Below, one piece after another: positions 48,268 through 59,884 of a DNA stretch of 64,000 nucleotides (position 1 is its first letter; the number at the start of each line of letters is the position of its first letter). The stretch is from Amaranthus tricolor (lineage: Eukaryota; Streptophyta; Magnoliopsida; Caryophyllales; Amaranthaceae). The stretch covers positions 7,389,811 to 7,453,810 of the forward strand of contig NC_080059.1 of the NCBI RefSeq assembly GCF_026212465.1, given 5' to 3'. The position numbers were made by a program, and so were the translations under genes. The notes beneath the pieces were generated by a model that ran no database searches, was not told the DNA's origin, and saw only the letters and a list, made by a program, of their open reading frames with translations.

Positions 48268-48531
48268 TGTAATACCCCAGATTTAGCTTGAAAAGGGATT
48301 AATAGACTACTCATATCAACAAGATGCATTTTCTTTTCATGGGAGCCCATTTGCTAAGAACTTCACAGTTAAGCGTGTTTGGTGGGGAGCAATCATAGGA
48401 TGGGTGACCTCCTGAGAAGTTTTTTCCGGACGTGCACGAGTGAGCCCAAAGTGCGCAAGAAAAACTTGTATTGATCTGTAGAGCCAGTCTACAGTCTCCA
48501 TAAGTAGTCACCGTTGGGCCGGGGTGTTACA
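48268..48531 (+). mobile_element. Cassandra-type solo LTR carrying a 5S rRNA-like domain
   Basis: 264 bp starting TGTAATACCCC and ending GGGGTGTTACA. Flanks are atttt (left) and acttt (right), a TSD with one mismatch. Positions about 48340-48426 match plant 5S rRNA: a cagttaagcgtg word and ggatgggtgacctcctg, the A-box and C-box regions of the internal Pol III promoter. TRIM elements of the Cassandra family are defined by such 5S-bearing LTRs. No second LTR was found. Confidence 0.85.
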
Positions 48532-48897
48532 ACTTTTTTCTAATTCTTATGTCCCTATCCAAAGAAATAAACAATTCAGAATAAAGTTTATATTAAAAAT
48601 TAAAATTTAACAATTTAGAACGGAGGAAGTATTAAAAATTAAAATTTAACATTCACCCTATCAGATGATAAAAGTTTTCCATTTTACTTACTATGTAAAC
48701 ATTTCATCTTTAGATATCCTTTTTAATCGCTTTAACTTCGTATAGTTTAATTTAAACTTCTTTTTATTGCACCACGTTCGATTTGAAGGGGTCACAAGAA
48801 CTGATATTAACATGTAAAGTAATTAGTACTCAATGATAAATTAATGATATAAAGGTGAGTTTTTTTATATATTAATTGAAATATGAGATTTTTATTA
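48532..48897. other. AT-rich spacer
   Basis: No gene. A short direct repeat, attaaaaattaaaatttaac, occurs at 48593 and 48632. Confidence 0.4.
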
Positions 48898-49157
48898 CCC
48901 TCTGCTATTCGCTTTATTTGTTCAATTTGGTTTTTCAACACTATTCATCAATCACTCTTATTATGTGATTTGTTCTTAATCTATAATTTACAACATAGTC
49001 ATGTGAGATCTTGTTTAATTCGTTTTATTGTAAATTTTATTAATATCAACTTTTTATAATTTTTACTCAAACACAATTAGAGATATTTAAGATTCAAAAC
49101 GTACATTTGCAAATGTGCCAAAATCAAATGGGACAAGTAAAAAGAATAGGAGGGAGC
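48898..49157. mobile_element. Stowaway-type MITE, same family as 3249-3505
   Basis: Internal words catagtcatgtgagatcttg, aatatcaactttttataatt and the aaatgggacaa...aataggagggag end match the element at 3249. Edges approximate, ends diverged. Confidence 0.6.
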
Positions 49158-49412
49158 ATTAGACATCTAAATGTGAGATTTTTAAATTTTAATTGTCTAA
49201 TATTTTGATTTTTCTTTAAATCAAACACTATTCGTTTTGTCCCCCTCAACAAACTAGAATTGCACAAGTATAAAAGTGTGAGAAAATGAGAGAATATGTA
49301 TATGAATAGAAATTAAAGATAAATGGCGATTAAATAACCCAAAATAAAAATGATGTGAAGTGCAAAAAAAATTATTTGGAAAAAAATATCGACAATAAAA
49401 ATATTATGTTAT

Positions 49413-49950
49413 ACTCTCTCCCAAAATTACAGCTCTATTTGTGATTTTGATATTGTTCATTAATTTGTCTTAATTTATAGTCTTTCATGTTCATTGCTAT
49501 TGTTTCATTAGTTTTTTTTATATTTGTGAATGGACATATTCAATCATAAACTTTTCAAATTGCGTTTAATTAAAAATTATTAAATGTTGATGTTAATAAA
49601 AAAATTATTAAATGTTGATGTTAATAAAATTTACATTGAAACAAATCAAATAGATCCTAGTTAACTATATTTTAACTTATAGATTAAGAATAAAATATAA
49701 ATTAAGAGTGATTATTATAGCATCAATAAATCAAATGGGACAATACTAGCGAATAGGAAGGAGCAGTTAATTCTTAATCTATACAATAAAATATAGAGAT
49801 CTTGTTTAGTTTATCATTATATGTACTTAATTAATATCAACTTTCTATATTTTAATCATGCATAATTAGAGATATTAAGGATTAAAACTTTATATTAACA
49901 TACAAGAAAAAACAAATATAGCTAAAATCTTAGGACATAGAGAGTAGTAT
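49413..49950. mobile_element. Composite or nested MITE region
   Basis: Starts tactctctcccaaaattaca and ends cttaggacatagagagtagta. In between is an internal end, aaatgggacaatactagcga with aggaaggag (49732-49760), and two copies of the internal word agagatattaa, suggesting two related MITEs nested or side by side. A short tandem aaaaattattaaatgttgat lies at 49573-49625. Confidence 0.4.
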
Positions 49951-50231
49951 ATACAAATAATTAGATAGTCAATATCTAACAATTATAATAATATCAGTTA
50001 TATATAGCTAGCTATAAATAGGAGAGTTTAAAATCGTTAATGTAGACTAAATGGTTAATTATTACTCTCTTTGTCTTTATGACTTTATCACATTTTTTTA
50101 TAGTTTTTTTCTTTTATTTTGTTATGATTTGTTTTTTTATGAAAATTTCTCATCAACACATTTTAACTCTCATCTATTATATATCATTCACATAATTTAA
50201 ATAATTACTCATTTTTAACCTTTGTGCAAGA

Positions 50232-50233
<2 letters not shown>

Positions 50234-50299
<66 letters not shown>

Positions 50300-50302
50300 A
50301 GA

Positions 50303-50366
<64 letters not shown>
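50234..50366. repeat. (AT)n microsatellite in two blocks
   Basis: Two (AT)n runs of about 60 bp each, separated by caagagga. The left run is also preceded by caagagga, so the whole block looks duplicated. Plus- and minus-strand frames made of Ile-Tyr are artefacts. Confidence 0.9.
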
Positions 50367-50370
<4 letters not shown>

Positions 50371-50399
50371 AAAATAGGAATCTTCAGCTCCTAATTTTT

Positions 50400-51589
50400 G
50401 ATCAATAAACATTAAAACATTTTAACTCTCATCTAATGTTTTCCATTTTGTGATTTTCCTTGGCATATTTTGAATTTTGCTAATATTGTATTTAGTCTCA
50501 CTATTAAACGTGATTAATTTAGGTCCTATAGAGTCACTATTAATCGCATATTTGACCCAAGATGGCGGCTGTTTGGATATGTGTTGAATGTTGATCCTTT
50601 AAATAGACTGTATTTTATACAAAATAAAACAAAGTATTTCAAATGAAGGCTCTTCTAACATTGAATCTTCAAATTTTGACTTTGAAATTTGAATTTATGT
50701 AATATTCACTTTAATGTTATCTTGCGCATTGACGATATAATAATACAAATAAAAGATTTATTTTTACGAAAATATTTCATACATAAATAGAGAAATTCTA
50801 AACATATTTTCATAGATATAATAAAAGTTAAAATGTATTAATTAGAATCATATTAATAATATATTTATAAATACTAAGGCTTGAATGTTACTTTAAAAAT
50901 GTGTAAAAAAGGTCAAATACAATTAAAATTATGAAACGGAGATCATACATCGTAAGAAATATTAGTATTTATCGTTATTAATACTTAAAATCCGTCTTAC
51001 AGTGGTATGTAATACAATCGCAAAAAGCAAAGGGGCAAAAGTTCATGAACATTATTTGTTCTAAGTTTAATTGAACTCTTAATGAAATGTAAGAAAAAAG
51101 AAAGAAAATAATAAGAGCAACAATAAATATGCTCCTATCATTTTAATCTAATTAATGAAATAGAAGTATTTATTAGCACATAAGTCTAAGAGCGTAAACT
51201 TTTGAGTTATTAAGATATTTTCATATTATGGATTGGTAAATTTTATCTATATACGGAGTATATATAATTTAATTATTTCAACAATTATATTACATGATTT
51301 TGTGAACAAGCAACCATGCACAATAATAAGCAAACAAAAAACAAAATGATTTTGGTGAAATATATATGTTACTAAAAAATTTGTTTATACATCCCAAAAA
51401 TTAATTAAAAAGGTGGATATAAATAAAAGAAACTAAAGAACACAAAAGTTGATGAACAAAATGAAATCTAATAAAATAAAATAAGATAAATTTACATATA
51501 CACATAAACACTAATAAACCATATACCAATTAAATGATATGATGATGAGATGATTAATAAGAAAAGATGAAAATATAAAAAAGAATGAA
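50400..51589. other. AT-rich intergenic DNA, no gene seen
   Basis: Very AT-rich, without conserved motif. The 3' UTR of the small gene at 51590 lies at its right end. Confidence 0.5.
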
Positions 51590-51865
51590 TTAATGTTTTT
51601 GGGTAGTTTTATGATACTTGTCTTTGATCCAATTAAACCCCAAGGAAGTACCCTGCTTAACTTTCTTAAAACCAGTAGAAGCAACTTCTTTAGTCTTTGC
51701 AAGTCCTTCTTCAACCTTCTTCTTTGCAGTTCCTGATCCATTGCTATTACTGTAATTGCTGCTCTTTTTCTTGGTTTTAGTGTTATTGTCATAGCTTCCA
51801 TAAGCTGATTGTGGGTCCCACTGATCTGCCCATGAAGTCTCATAACTACTGTTATTTCCTGCCAT
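51590..51865 (-). CDS. Small Lys/Ser-rich plant protein of unknown function
   Basis: Single-exon gene for 91 aa. The N-terminus MAGNNSSYETSWADQWDPQ is followed by a Tyr/Asn/Ser-rich linker (20-45) and a basic, probably helical C-terminus (TKEVASTGFKKVKQGTS, then GFNWIKDKYHK). No signal peptide or membrane segment. The SWADQWD start and the KKVKxGTSxGFxWIKDKY end look like conserved ends of a small plant-specific family that I cannot name. Support for a real gene: a TATAAATA box 75-82 bp upstream, a clean single ATG, and non-repetitive coding composition inside an AT-rich gap. Soluble and possibly stress-related, but that is only a guess from its composition. Confidence 0.75.
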   Translation of the reverse strand: MAGNNSSYETSWADQWDPQSAYGSYDNNTKTKKKSSNYSNSNGSGTAKKKVEEGLAKTKEVASTGFKKVKQGTSLGFNWIKDKYHKTTQKH

Positions 51866-51939
51866 TTTAATTTTATAGCTTGTAGATTTTTAGAGATGAT
51901 TTTTTGTGATGATTTTGAGCTTTGAATACAATATAATGG

Positions 51940-51947
51940 TATTTATA
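51940..51947 (-). promoter_or_regulatory. TATA box of the 91-aa gene
   Basis: TATAAATA on the minus strand, 75-82 bp upstream of the ATG at 51865. Confidence 0.55.
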
Positions 51948-52189
51948 CAAAGTATGTAGAACATATTATATTATATTATGAGTTGTATATATGGTGGGAA
52001 AATGTGGAATATTTGTAGCGTGTTGAATTCCTTGCTTGGTTCGGTGTTCTTTTTATATTGCTTGGGTGTGCTGTTTTATTGATATTCTAGATGAGTTTTA
52101 GGAATTTTGGATGTTTCGCGTTGGAGATGTCATTCATGAAGCTAATGTGAATGTCAATCATTTTAAGTCATCAGACCTTCTTAGAACCT

Positions 52190-52350
52190 GCTTTCGTTTT
52201 ATATCAACTTTTCTATTTTCTATTTTATAAAGGTAATTGTTTTTTTTTTTTTTTTTTTGAGATAAAAAGGTAATTGTTTTTGGAAGTTGCTTTCTGTTTG
52301 TATCAACTTTTTTATTTTCTATTTTATAAATGCAATTGTTTTTTTTGGAA
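52190..52350. repeat. Imperfect direct repeat around a poly-T tract
   Basis: tatcaacttttctattttct and ataaaggtaattgttttt (52202-52245) recur as tatcaacttttttattttct and ataaatgcaattgttttt (52299-52345), with a 20-base T run between. Confidence 0.6.
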
Positions 52351-52799
52351 GTTATTAGGTTTGCAGGCAAGTTAAGAAGTACAAAAAAAAAAAAAAAGAA
52401 TGTGAATATTTTAGTGGGTTATTGCAAATTCGTTTATTTTATTTAATAAAGTAATTAATGAGGTTTGCTAGGTAAATAACTATAATTTATCAATTTGATA
52501 AATCGTATGTAGGTGGCAAGTATTTATAGGTTTATATTTTTAATGATTTTGTTTTGTAGATTTTAGCGAGTTTTATAAGTAAAATTATGTCTATTTTTTT
52601 ATTTTAGGTCGTTTTACTAAATATGCCTTATTTTTATTTTAAATCATTCCGATAAATTGATTTAATTTCTATTTTTAAATATGACACTATTACTTTTACT
52701 TTGAGTATTTTTTTAGTTGTTCGCTATCTTAACTAACTATATGCAATTTTTAAAATAAGGGTCATTTACGTATAGTAAAGTTTCAAATTGGTGGTCACT

Positions 52800-53220
52800 A
52801 CTCACGAGGGGTGTTTAACGGATCGGGTTCTCATTTTGAGTCCTTATTTAGTCCGTTTTATAAGGGTTTTTGTGGGTCGAGTTAAAAATGGGTCGGGGCA
52901 AATACGGGTTCTACTAAAATCTAAATGAAGTGGGTTATAAAAGTGCTTAATAACTGGATCTTTATAAATAGAAAAAACAAGCTCTAATACAATTATTTTA
53001 AATGACAATGGCAATGAGAATTATTAATCTTTCTACAATTTAATTATAATAAACGATCATTTAATTATTATATATTGATCACTATGGATAATAATAACTT
53101 CTATTAATAAAAATGAGTCGGGCCGAATTTTTCATATTAAATTTTAAGATCCTTATCCGATACCGCCCATATATAATTAAATCTGACTCGACTTGTATCC
53201 GATCTATTGAACACCCAAGT
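52800..53220. repeat. 'gggtgttc-cgggtc' dispersed repeat, long copy
   Basis: Left edge gaggggtgtttaacggatcggg; right edge ccgatctattgaacaccca is its imperfect inverse. Inside are gggtcg/cgactc words. Same family as 17992, 25943 and 56783. Confidence 0.5.
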
Positions 53221-55700
53221 GGTCACGCAAGCCATAACATATGAAGTAAATTATAATAGTAAGGTTTGTATCAAAATTAGCTACATGTTATAAAATAAAT
53301 ATTGAAAATGATCAAATAAAGCTTTACATAATTTTGAACTTGAGTAAAGGATAACTTAGAAGAAACATAGAAAGTTGGTGCCTTGGCGGGCAGTTGGAAG
53401 CTTAAAGCTTCGGTCCACAAACGGCAACTTATTAGTCAACCACAATTTTCTCTTCACTAAACAAATCTAGAAGGTCGCCGCTCACGCTTCCTCTAAATTC
53501 GTTTATTCAAATACTTAACCCCGTTTTTTTTATTCAAATTAGTAATTTTTAAATTAAATACTCAATTAATAACGAATTTAAAATTTAAAATTATAAGTAG
53601 CATCAAAATGTTGAAGTAAAAATATAAATAATTTAATAGAGTTAAATTTATAAAATAAATAATCCAAAAAATTTTGGATCCTATTCTGTATTAGTATTTG
53701 ACTTTCTAGTAACCACTAACACGAAACTATTTCTAAAAATTAATTAGGATAAGTTTTTATTGCTTTTCGTTTATTGGCCAACAATTAAACGGTCAATAAC
53801 TAACAAAACAATAGTAAAAAAAGTCAACCCTGATTATCCATTCACAATTGTATTGGGCTGGACTAGAAGCACACAGTCCAAAGAGTTGTATTCAAAAATA
53901 CGTGGCCCTTTGAAGCCTTCCTGTATTTTCTGATCCTAGACAGAAAACTCCTATTACGTTAACACTCTAGTGACGACTCTCATTTTAATTAGTCAACCAT
54001 AAATTTTTAATGCATTATATCTTCCTCGATCGCCACGTTACTTTGAATTTCTGATCCTAGGTATTCAGATTTGACTATTTTCGCAACACATGCATCTTTG
54101 CCAACGATCGCTTAAGGTTCTCCCGCTTGCTCCCCCCACTAAAATTGCACCGTAAGTATTCCATTTTAAAGCGACTTATTTGTATTGACTTCGCTCTGCC
54201 CTTGTATTGACTTCTTCACTAGTCTCGACGAGCAAAATATCGTCAACGAATAGTATAAACTAAGGAATACTTTCATGATTATACGTATATAACTCATCAA
54301 GTATTATACATATCAGATAAGAAAGGACTTCTGGCCAATTCCTAGTGTAAACTCACTTCTACAGGAAAACGGTTTATTGTCCCTATAGTTGATTAAATGC
54401 TAGTCGTGGCTCAATCATACATATCTTGTATTAACTTGGTATACTTCAAGAATATTTCTTTATTATCGAGGCTATTCCATATATGCATGTCTTCTTCAAA
54501 TCAATTGACATCATATATAAATCCTTATTTCTTTTCCTATATTGTACTTTTCCATCAATCTTCTCGTAACGAGACTTTTAGTAATAGATCGTCCTAGTAA
54601 AAACCCAAACTGATTCTCTTTCATTATTGTTTCTCGTCTTAGCCTTCTCTCAATTACTCTCTCCTACAGCTTCATTGTATGGCAAAGAAATTTGATCCTC
54701 TATAAAGAATTTCAATGGATTCTGACCCATGCATCAAACAACTATCATATGCTATTTTGAGCCACCCTCATCTTAAGTATTGGATTCTATTGTTTCCCTA
54801 TAAAGTTTATTTAACAGAAAACTTTATGTTAGACTTAATTACTAGTTCGTGACAATTCGACACATAATTTCACCGTGGCCTACTCGTGTGGACATGGATA
54901 TATACCTATGGGTTCGGGCGCACAAACCCACGGGTCAAGAGCTTTGACTTGCACATGCACTTGGTGACTTCCCAAAACCATATGATAGTAGGACGATTAG
55001 CTCACCCAATATAAATACAAGTCAACAACCCACTATTTTATCGATGCGAAATCCTATATCACAAGTGAAGTATTTCAATACTTCCTTACATGTGAGCCAA
55101 CTTTAGATAGTAACATGCACAAATTAGTTAGCAAAATCATACAGTCCATGGCGACAAATTAGCTTCAAGTTGGCAATTTATAAGTGTTTAAAAGGGCCAA
55201 AATAAGTCGCCAGCAGGGAAAAGGGCATGAAGCATTCCCCTTTCACTTATTCCCTTATTCATTTATCCAACAAAATAATATGGCGTTTTGTCTAACAGAT
55301 TTAATATTGTAATTTTAATATATAGGTTTTAAAATAATTTAATTAATAGTTCGCTGTATAATTAGGCAAATAAATAAGTGGATAAAATATCAAATAATAT
55401 ATCAACTAAAGTTTTCAAATAATATATCAACTAAAGTTTTAAGCTGATCTTTAAATTCTTAATTAATATACATTATATATACTTTATCGCACCTTTCACA
55501 TGAGAATCTTTAGCTAGAAGTATAGATACAATTTAAATATCTCACTTGAAATGATGGATAAATTAGGTTAATATAAACCTGTAACCACTTTGTTCGTCTT
55601 ATATATATAATAACGCCAATAAATCATTTCAATTAATAGTTAAATTTGATAGCTGAAATCCTAGAATATGTATGTTATATATACTCTATCGAAAAAAAAA
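53221..55700. other. Gene-poor intergenic DNA
   Basis: No supported gene. 54050-54360 carries loose resemblance to degraded minus-strand copia RT sequence (words such as gagcaaaatatcgtcaacga) but no readable frame. 54850-55075 resembles the TRIM-like LTR at 41311. Confidence 0.4.
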
Positions 55701-55947
55701 CTCCATCTTATTCTGCTAAGTGTCTTATTTCCTTATTTGGTCAAGTCATTTTAAATGTTTTTTTTGAGTATGTTAACTTTATTAATTTGCCCTTACTAAA
55801 CTTAAATTTTTCATACCTTTAGACCTATTAACCCCACTTTATCCCTATTAAATTTAAAATAAAATTTTTTTTTCATATGTGATCTCATTTGACCACCTAA
55901 AAAATTGTAAAAAATCAAATAAGACATATTGGATGAATAAGAGGGAG
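55701..55947. mobile_element. Stowaway-type MITE
   Basis: Left end ctccatcttattctgctaag; inverse of right end ctccctcttattcatccaat. TA follows the right end (55948-55949). 247 bp. Confidence 0.6.
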
Positions 55948-56782
55948 TATATGATAAGATGAAGAGAACTAGAGACTGAGTTTGTATATAAGATTGGGAA
56001 ATAAAAAGTGGGTCCATGTCCATAAATGTAAATGTAGCTACAAAATTAGTGGGCTGTTCGTAAATAGAAAATATAACAATTTAGAAGGATTAAAGGAGTA
56101 ATTGTTGGAGTACAAATAGTGGAGGCTATTAAGGGTTGATCATAGATAGGAGGAAAGTTAAAGCTTCCATTGTATGTCATGTGGATTTAGGCGGCGACAA
56201 TGGTAAGCTGACTCAAATAAAAATGTTTCTTCAGAGACGACACTCCACTTCAATACCCATTTTTCACAGTGTCTTGAGTGGACACAAAATGGTGCAACAT
56301 GGCAACAAGGGACTCATTTCAAGCTTTCAATGCTTCAAAATAAGACCATAATAATTTCAGCCCCTCTCGTATTCTATAAGACTGAGTCCATATAAAAGGC
56401 TTATTATGCTAAAAGTTTTTAAAATAGACTATTTAACTCAAGTATAAATTACTCTTTTGGTGAGACCGTCTCATATAAGAATTTGTGTAATAATTTAATT
56501 TACCCTTCACTAATTAATACTAATAGTCTAATAGTATACCCTATCTGTTTCAGTCATCTTGCTCTATTTACAAATAGCAGAGAGATTAAAGTGTTGAATA
56601 TACATACTAAGTTAAATTGTTAAAGTGGTGATGTCATTTAAAAATAAAATAAAATGATATTATATTTTAAAATTAAAATGGGTAAAATGAGAAGAGGAAA
56701 TAATATAAGCAAATGGAGAATAGTCTATAATAATGAGGTAATAAGCTAAGGAGATATTATCCTAAAATCATATGACAATAGA

Positions 56783-56975
56783 GATGTTTAAAGCAAACGC
56801 GATGACCTGAAATTTATCCAACCTTGTAACCGAATCTGAATTGACCCAATTTTAAAAACGATTTACAATCACGCAAAAAACAATATGAATACAAAATACG
56901 ATTTCAAACCGACCCGAAACAATTAACCCAAAATTAGCCCGATGATCCGAATAAATACCTTATATGGCAATGGGA
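56783..56975. repeat. 'gaggtgttc-cgggtc' dispersed repeat, diverged copy
   Basis: Left tagagatgtttaaagc, inside accgacccgaaacaa, right gatgatccgaataaatacc; order and spacing match the copy at 25943. Confidence 0.5.
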
Positions 56976-57203
56976 GCAACGGTTGCAGCATGTTAAATCA
57001 TCCCAACAATATATGTCAATCAATAAGCTGATGCACATTTGCATGTTGCAGCATTAGGGCACAGTGTAGATTTAGATAATCAGTATAACTAAAATAAAAG
57101 TGATATGGCTTTTAAAATTTAAGTTAAGATGCATCGCTTCCCGAAGGATATTAGGCATAGAAAATTTAAAGAACAAAAAAATATAATGTGTCGGACCGAG
57201 CCA

Positions 57204-57678
57204 GGCCAAAACGAATTTTATAAAAAGTTGAGCGAAAAAATAAAAAAAATTAAGCAAATAAGCGAAATTCTAAACTTTTTCCAAAAGTAAGCGTCCAAAT
57301 CCCAAAGCTCTGCTTTGGAGCTGTTCGCAGTTACTAACTGCGAACAGCTATAAAAGACAAAAGAGCTGTTCGCAGTTAGTAACTACGAACAGTTCAAAAA
57401 ACACAAAATAGCTGTTCGCAGTTAGACTGCGAACAGCAAAAAAACAAAATAGCTGTTCGCAGTTACTAACTGCGAATTTTTTTTTTCTGTTCGCAGTTAG
57501 TAACTGCGAACAGCTATTTTGTCTTTTTTTGACCTGTTCGCAGTTAGTAACTGCGAACAGCTCCAAAGCACAGCTTTGGGGCTTGGACGCTTACTTTTGG
57601 GAAAAGTTTAGAATTTCGCTTATTTGCTTAATTTTTTTTATTTTTTCGCTCAACTTTTTCTAAAATTTGGCCAAAACG
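57204..57678. mobile_element. Fold-back element with long TIRs, hairpin array and 10-bp TSD (MULE-like)
   Basis: The element 57214-57668 (455 bp) is flanked by the 10-bp direct repeat ggccaaaacg (57204-57213 and 57669-57678). The arms, about 135 bp each, are nearly perfect inverse copies (aaaaagttgagcgaaaaaa, agtaagcgtcc, ctttggagctg). The centre is an array of six ~27-bp near-palindromes with arms CTGTTCGCAGTTA, at about 57321, 57366, 57412, 57453, 57487 and 57534. Copy 3 is shortened, and copy 4 lacks its last bases. No protein is encoded. Long TIRs and a 9-11-bp TSD are hallmarks of Mutator-like elements. Confidence 0.8.
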
Positions 57679-57765
57679 GGTCGAGAGGATCTAACTCATT
57701 TGAGCCCTTTTTTTTAGTGGTCCGACTCTTATCCGACCCATTATACAAATATAGGATTTCAATGG

Positions 57766-58110
57766 GCTTGTTTGACAAATAGTTAGCTGAAGCTAGTGGT
57801 TGGAAATGTAGGTTGGTTTGACCAGAAGAATATATTGGTTGATAAGCTAGTTGTTTATGCTAGTTATTAAGAAGATATTTATAATATTATTTGTTGACTG
57901 TTAGCTATTTATTAGAGAAAAAGTAGACTTAAGGCTAAAAGTCAATGACAAAAATTTTGGCAAGTTAGCTTTTTAGCTAGCATAAAAGTCATTTATAAAA
58001 ATACCTTTTACAACTATTTGACTAATTAAAAATCAAAAATCAAAAAAATACTTTTCAAATTAAAAAATTAATTAAAAAAAAGTTAATTGCCAATCAACCT
58101 TATATATGTA
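57766..58110. repeat. Degraded hAT-like MITE
   Basis: Contains gttagctgaagctagtgg, ggtttgaccag and the inverse-like agttaattgccaatcaacc. Composition resembles 39548-39812. Edges not fixed. Confidence 0.3.
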
Positions 58111-59624
58111 CGGCTCTATTCTTAATTATTCAAGGTCGACATTATATATATTTGAAAGTATAAACTATTAGGTTAGTGTCTCCTAGGATTTATTAATTAT
58201 GTGTCTCAACTTGTTACTTGTAACCTATAGGATCCAAAGCACTCTTCTAAAAGTTAGCCTAGCTATGTTTAACTAGGCAAATATATTTTTTAAATTTCAA
58301 TTTATCATCTGAATCAAATTAATAATGTCGCATATGAATGTGTGTTGAGCTAATAGTGTAGATATAAATAAGATTTTTTACATTTGGTGTCGAATATTCC
58401 ACTTGAAAAAAAAGGCTAATGATATTAAAAACAGTTATGTACGCTTCTCATATCATATCAAAACACAGTGATCTCGAAACTTAGAAAATCGTTAAAGCTC
58501 TAAAGTTGGGTAAACACTCTATCAATTAAGTAACCACACTTGTGTTCCTAGACCTGATAAGGTACTCTATCAGATTAGCCAATGTATTACACAAATTTTT
58601 AAATGAAACGGTCTCATAGTGAAACGATTTTTATTGGGCTCACTCAATTATATACAATTAACGTCTTGAAATGATAACTTATATATAGTCTTTAAGTAAT
58701 CATTTATAACTTTAGAATAATCACCGTTAGAATCAGAGAAAACGAACATGCAACAACAGTAGTGGTTACCACAAGAGCATGACAACGAATTAAAAAGGAT
58801 TCGATGAAATGCATTATTATTCACAATTCTATAAGTAGAAACTACATTTTCAGGTGTAGCACTTAATTGTTATGCTATTTTAAATGGCCCAGATGTCACT
58901 CTGACCAACAAAGGATACATAAAAACAACACCTGAACGGTTCAAATTCATCAAACTCCAACGCCCAACACTAACTGAAACTAAGTCAAGTGAGGTTAAAA
59001 TGACATTATTTTATACGGTTAGTGCAAAATTAGCAAAAAACACTAATTTTGTGAATCCTACAAGAAAAAGTATGTATGCTAATTCCCTAATTGGTATTTG
59101 GTATGACAATAACATGGAAAAATATTAATATTAGGTCTCTATATAGTTCTACATGCACATGGGTCGATTCTATATTTCTATATTGGGTTCATCATGCATG
59201 ATTTTCCCCATATTGTCGCATCACATTCTTGCCAAAAAAAACTTTTTTCTCATTTTTTTTAAAAATAAATTTAATAAATATTATTCTTTTAGCTGTAGGA
59301 ATTTCTCTTTATTTTCCTTAAAGTTGAAGGACTCTTTAGCCGTGCTTTTCTTTATGAGTATAAATTGCCACCGTTCTTCCCTTCCCGAAACCTGCTCATA
59401 GTTTTTTTATGTGCGGAATACACTGAATATACATCATGATGATGTTGTTCTATTCTAGAACTGTACATTAAAAAAAAAAAAATCTTCCTATCTTATTTAA
59501 CCCATCACCAATTGTTTTAGTTGGATTTGGGCATCATTATCTCAATTCATGCTTATTATGAAAATTTTAAAGTTATTGGAATTTAATATGTGGAAAACAG
59601 GCGAATATAATATACAAATGAGAA
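58111..59624. other. Intergenic DNA, no gene seen
   Basis: AT-rich. 58500-58570 has a ttaagtaaccacacttgtgt word and similar, possibly a SINE remnant; not provable by eye. Confidence 0.4.
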
Positions 59625-59884
59625 GATTAAAAGATATTTATAATTGATAATAGAATATTTGTTTATAAATTTATTTTACTAATCCTACGTTTATGTTATC
59701 ATTATACTTGCTCTTCAATGAAATAAGATTCGATCTTGTCATTAAGATTAAGAGATATTTATAATTGATAATAGATATAAATATATAAATATTTTATTTT
59801 GTTTATAAATTTATTTTACTAATCCTACGTTTATGTTATCATTATACTTGCTCTTCAACGAAATAAGATTCGATCTTGTCATTA
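59625..59884. repeat. ~130-bp tandem duplication
   Basis: gatatttataattgataata, then tttataaatttattttacta and the ccttacg-like atcctacgtttatgttatc through attcgatcttgtcatta occur twice in the same order (59633-59744 and 59754-59884). The second copy carries an extra atataaat stretch. Confidence 0.8.

Noticed and set aside
48340..48426. Functional 5S rRNA gene
   Set aside because: The 5S-like part is diverged and its ends are missing; it lies inside a TGTAA...TTACA LTR unit, so Cassandra is the better call.
50215..50412. 65-codon Ile-Tyr protein
   Set aside because: Pure (AT)n microsatellite translation.
57348..57566. 72-codon protein with repeated Thr-Asn-Cys-Glu words
   Set aside because: It is a translation of the palindromic hairpin array, open in several frames by chance.
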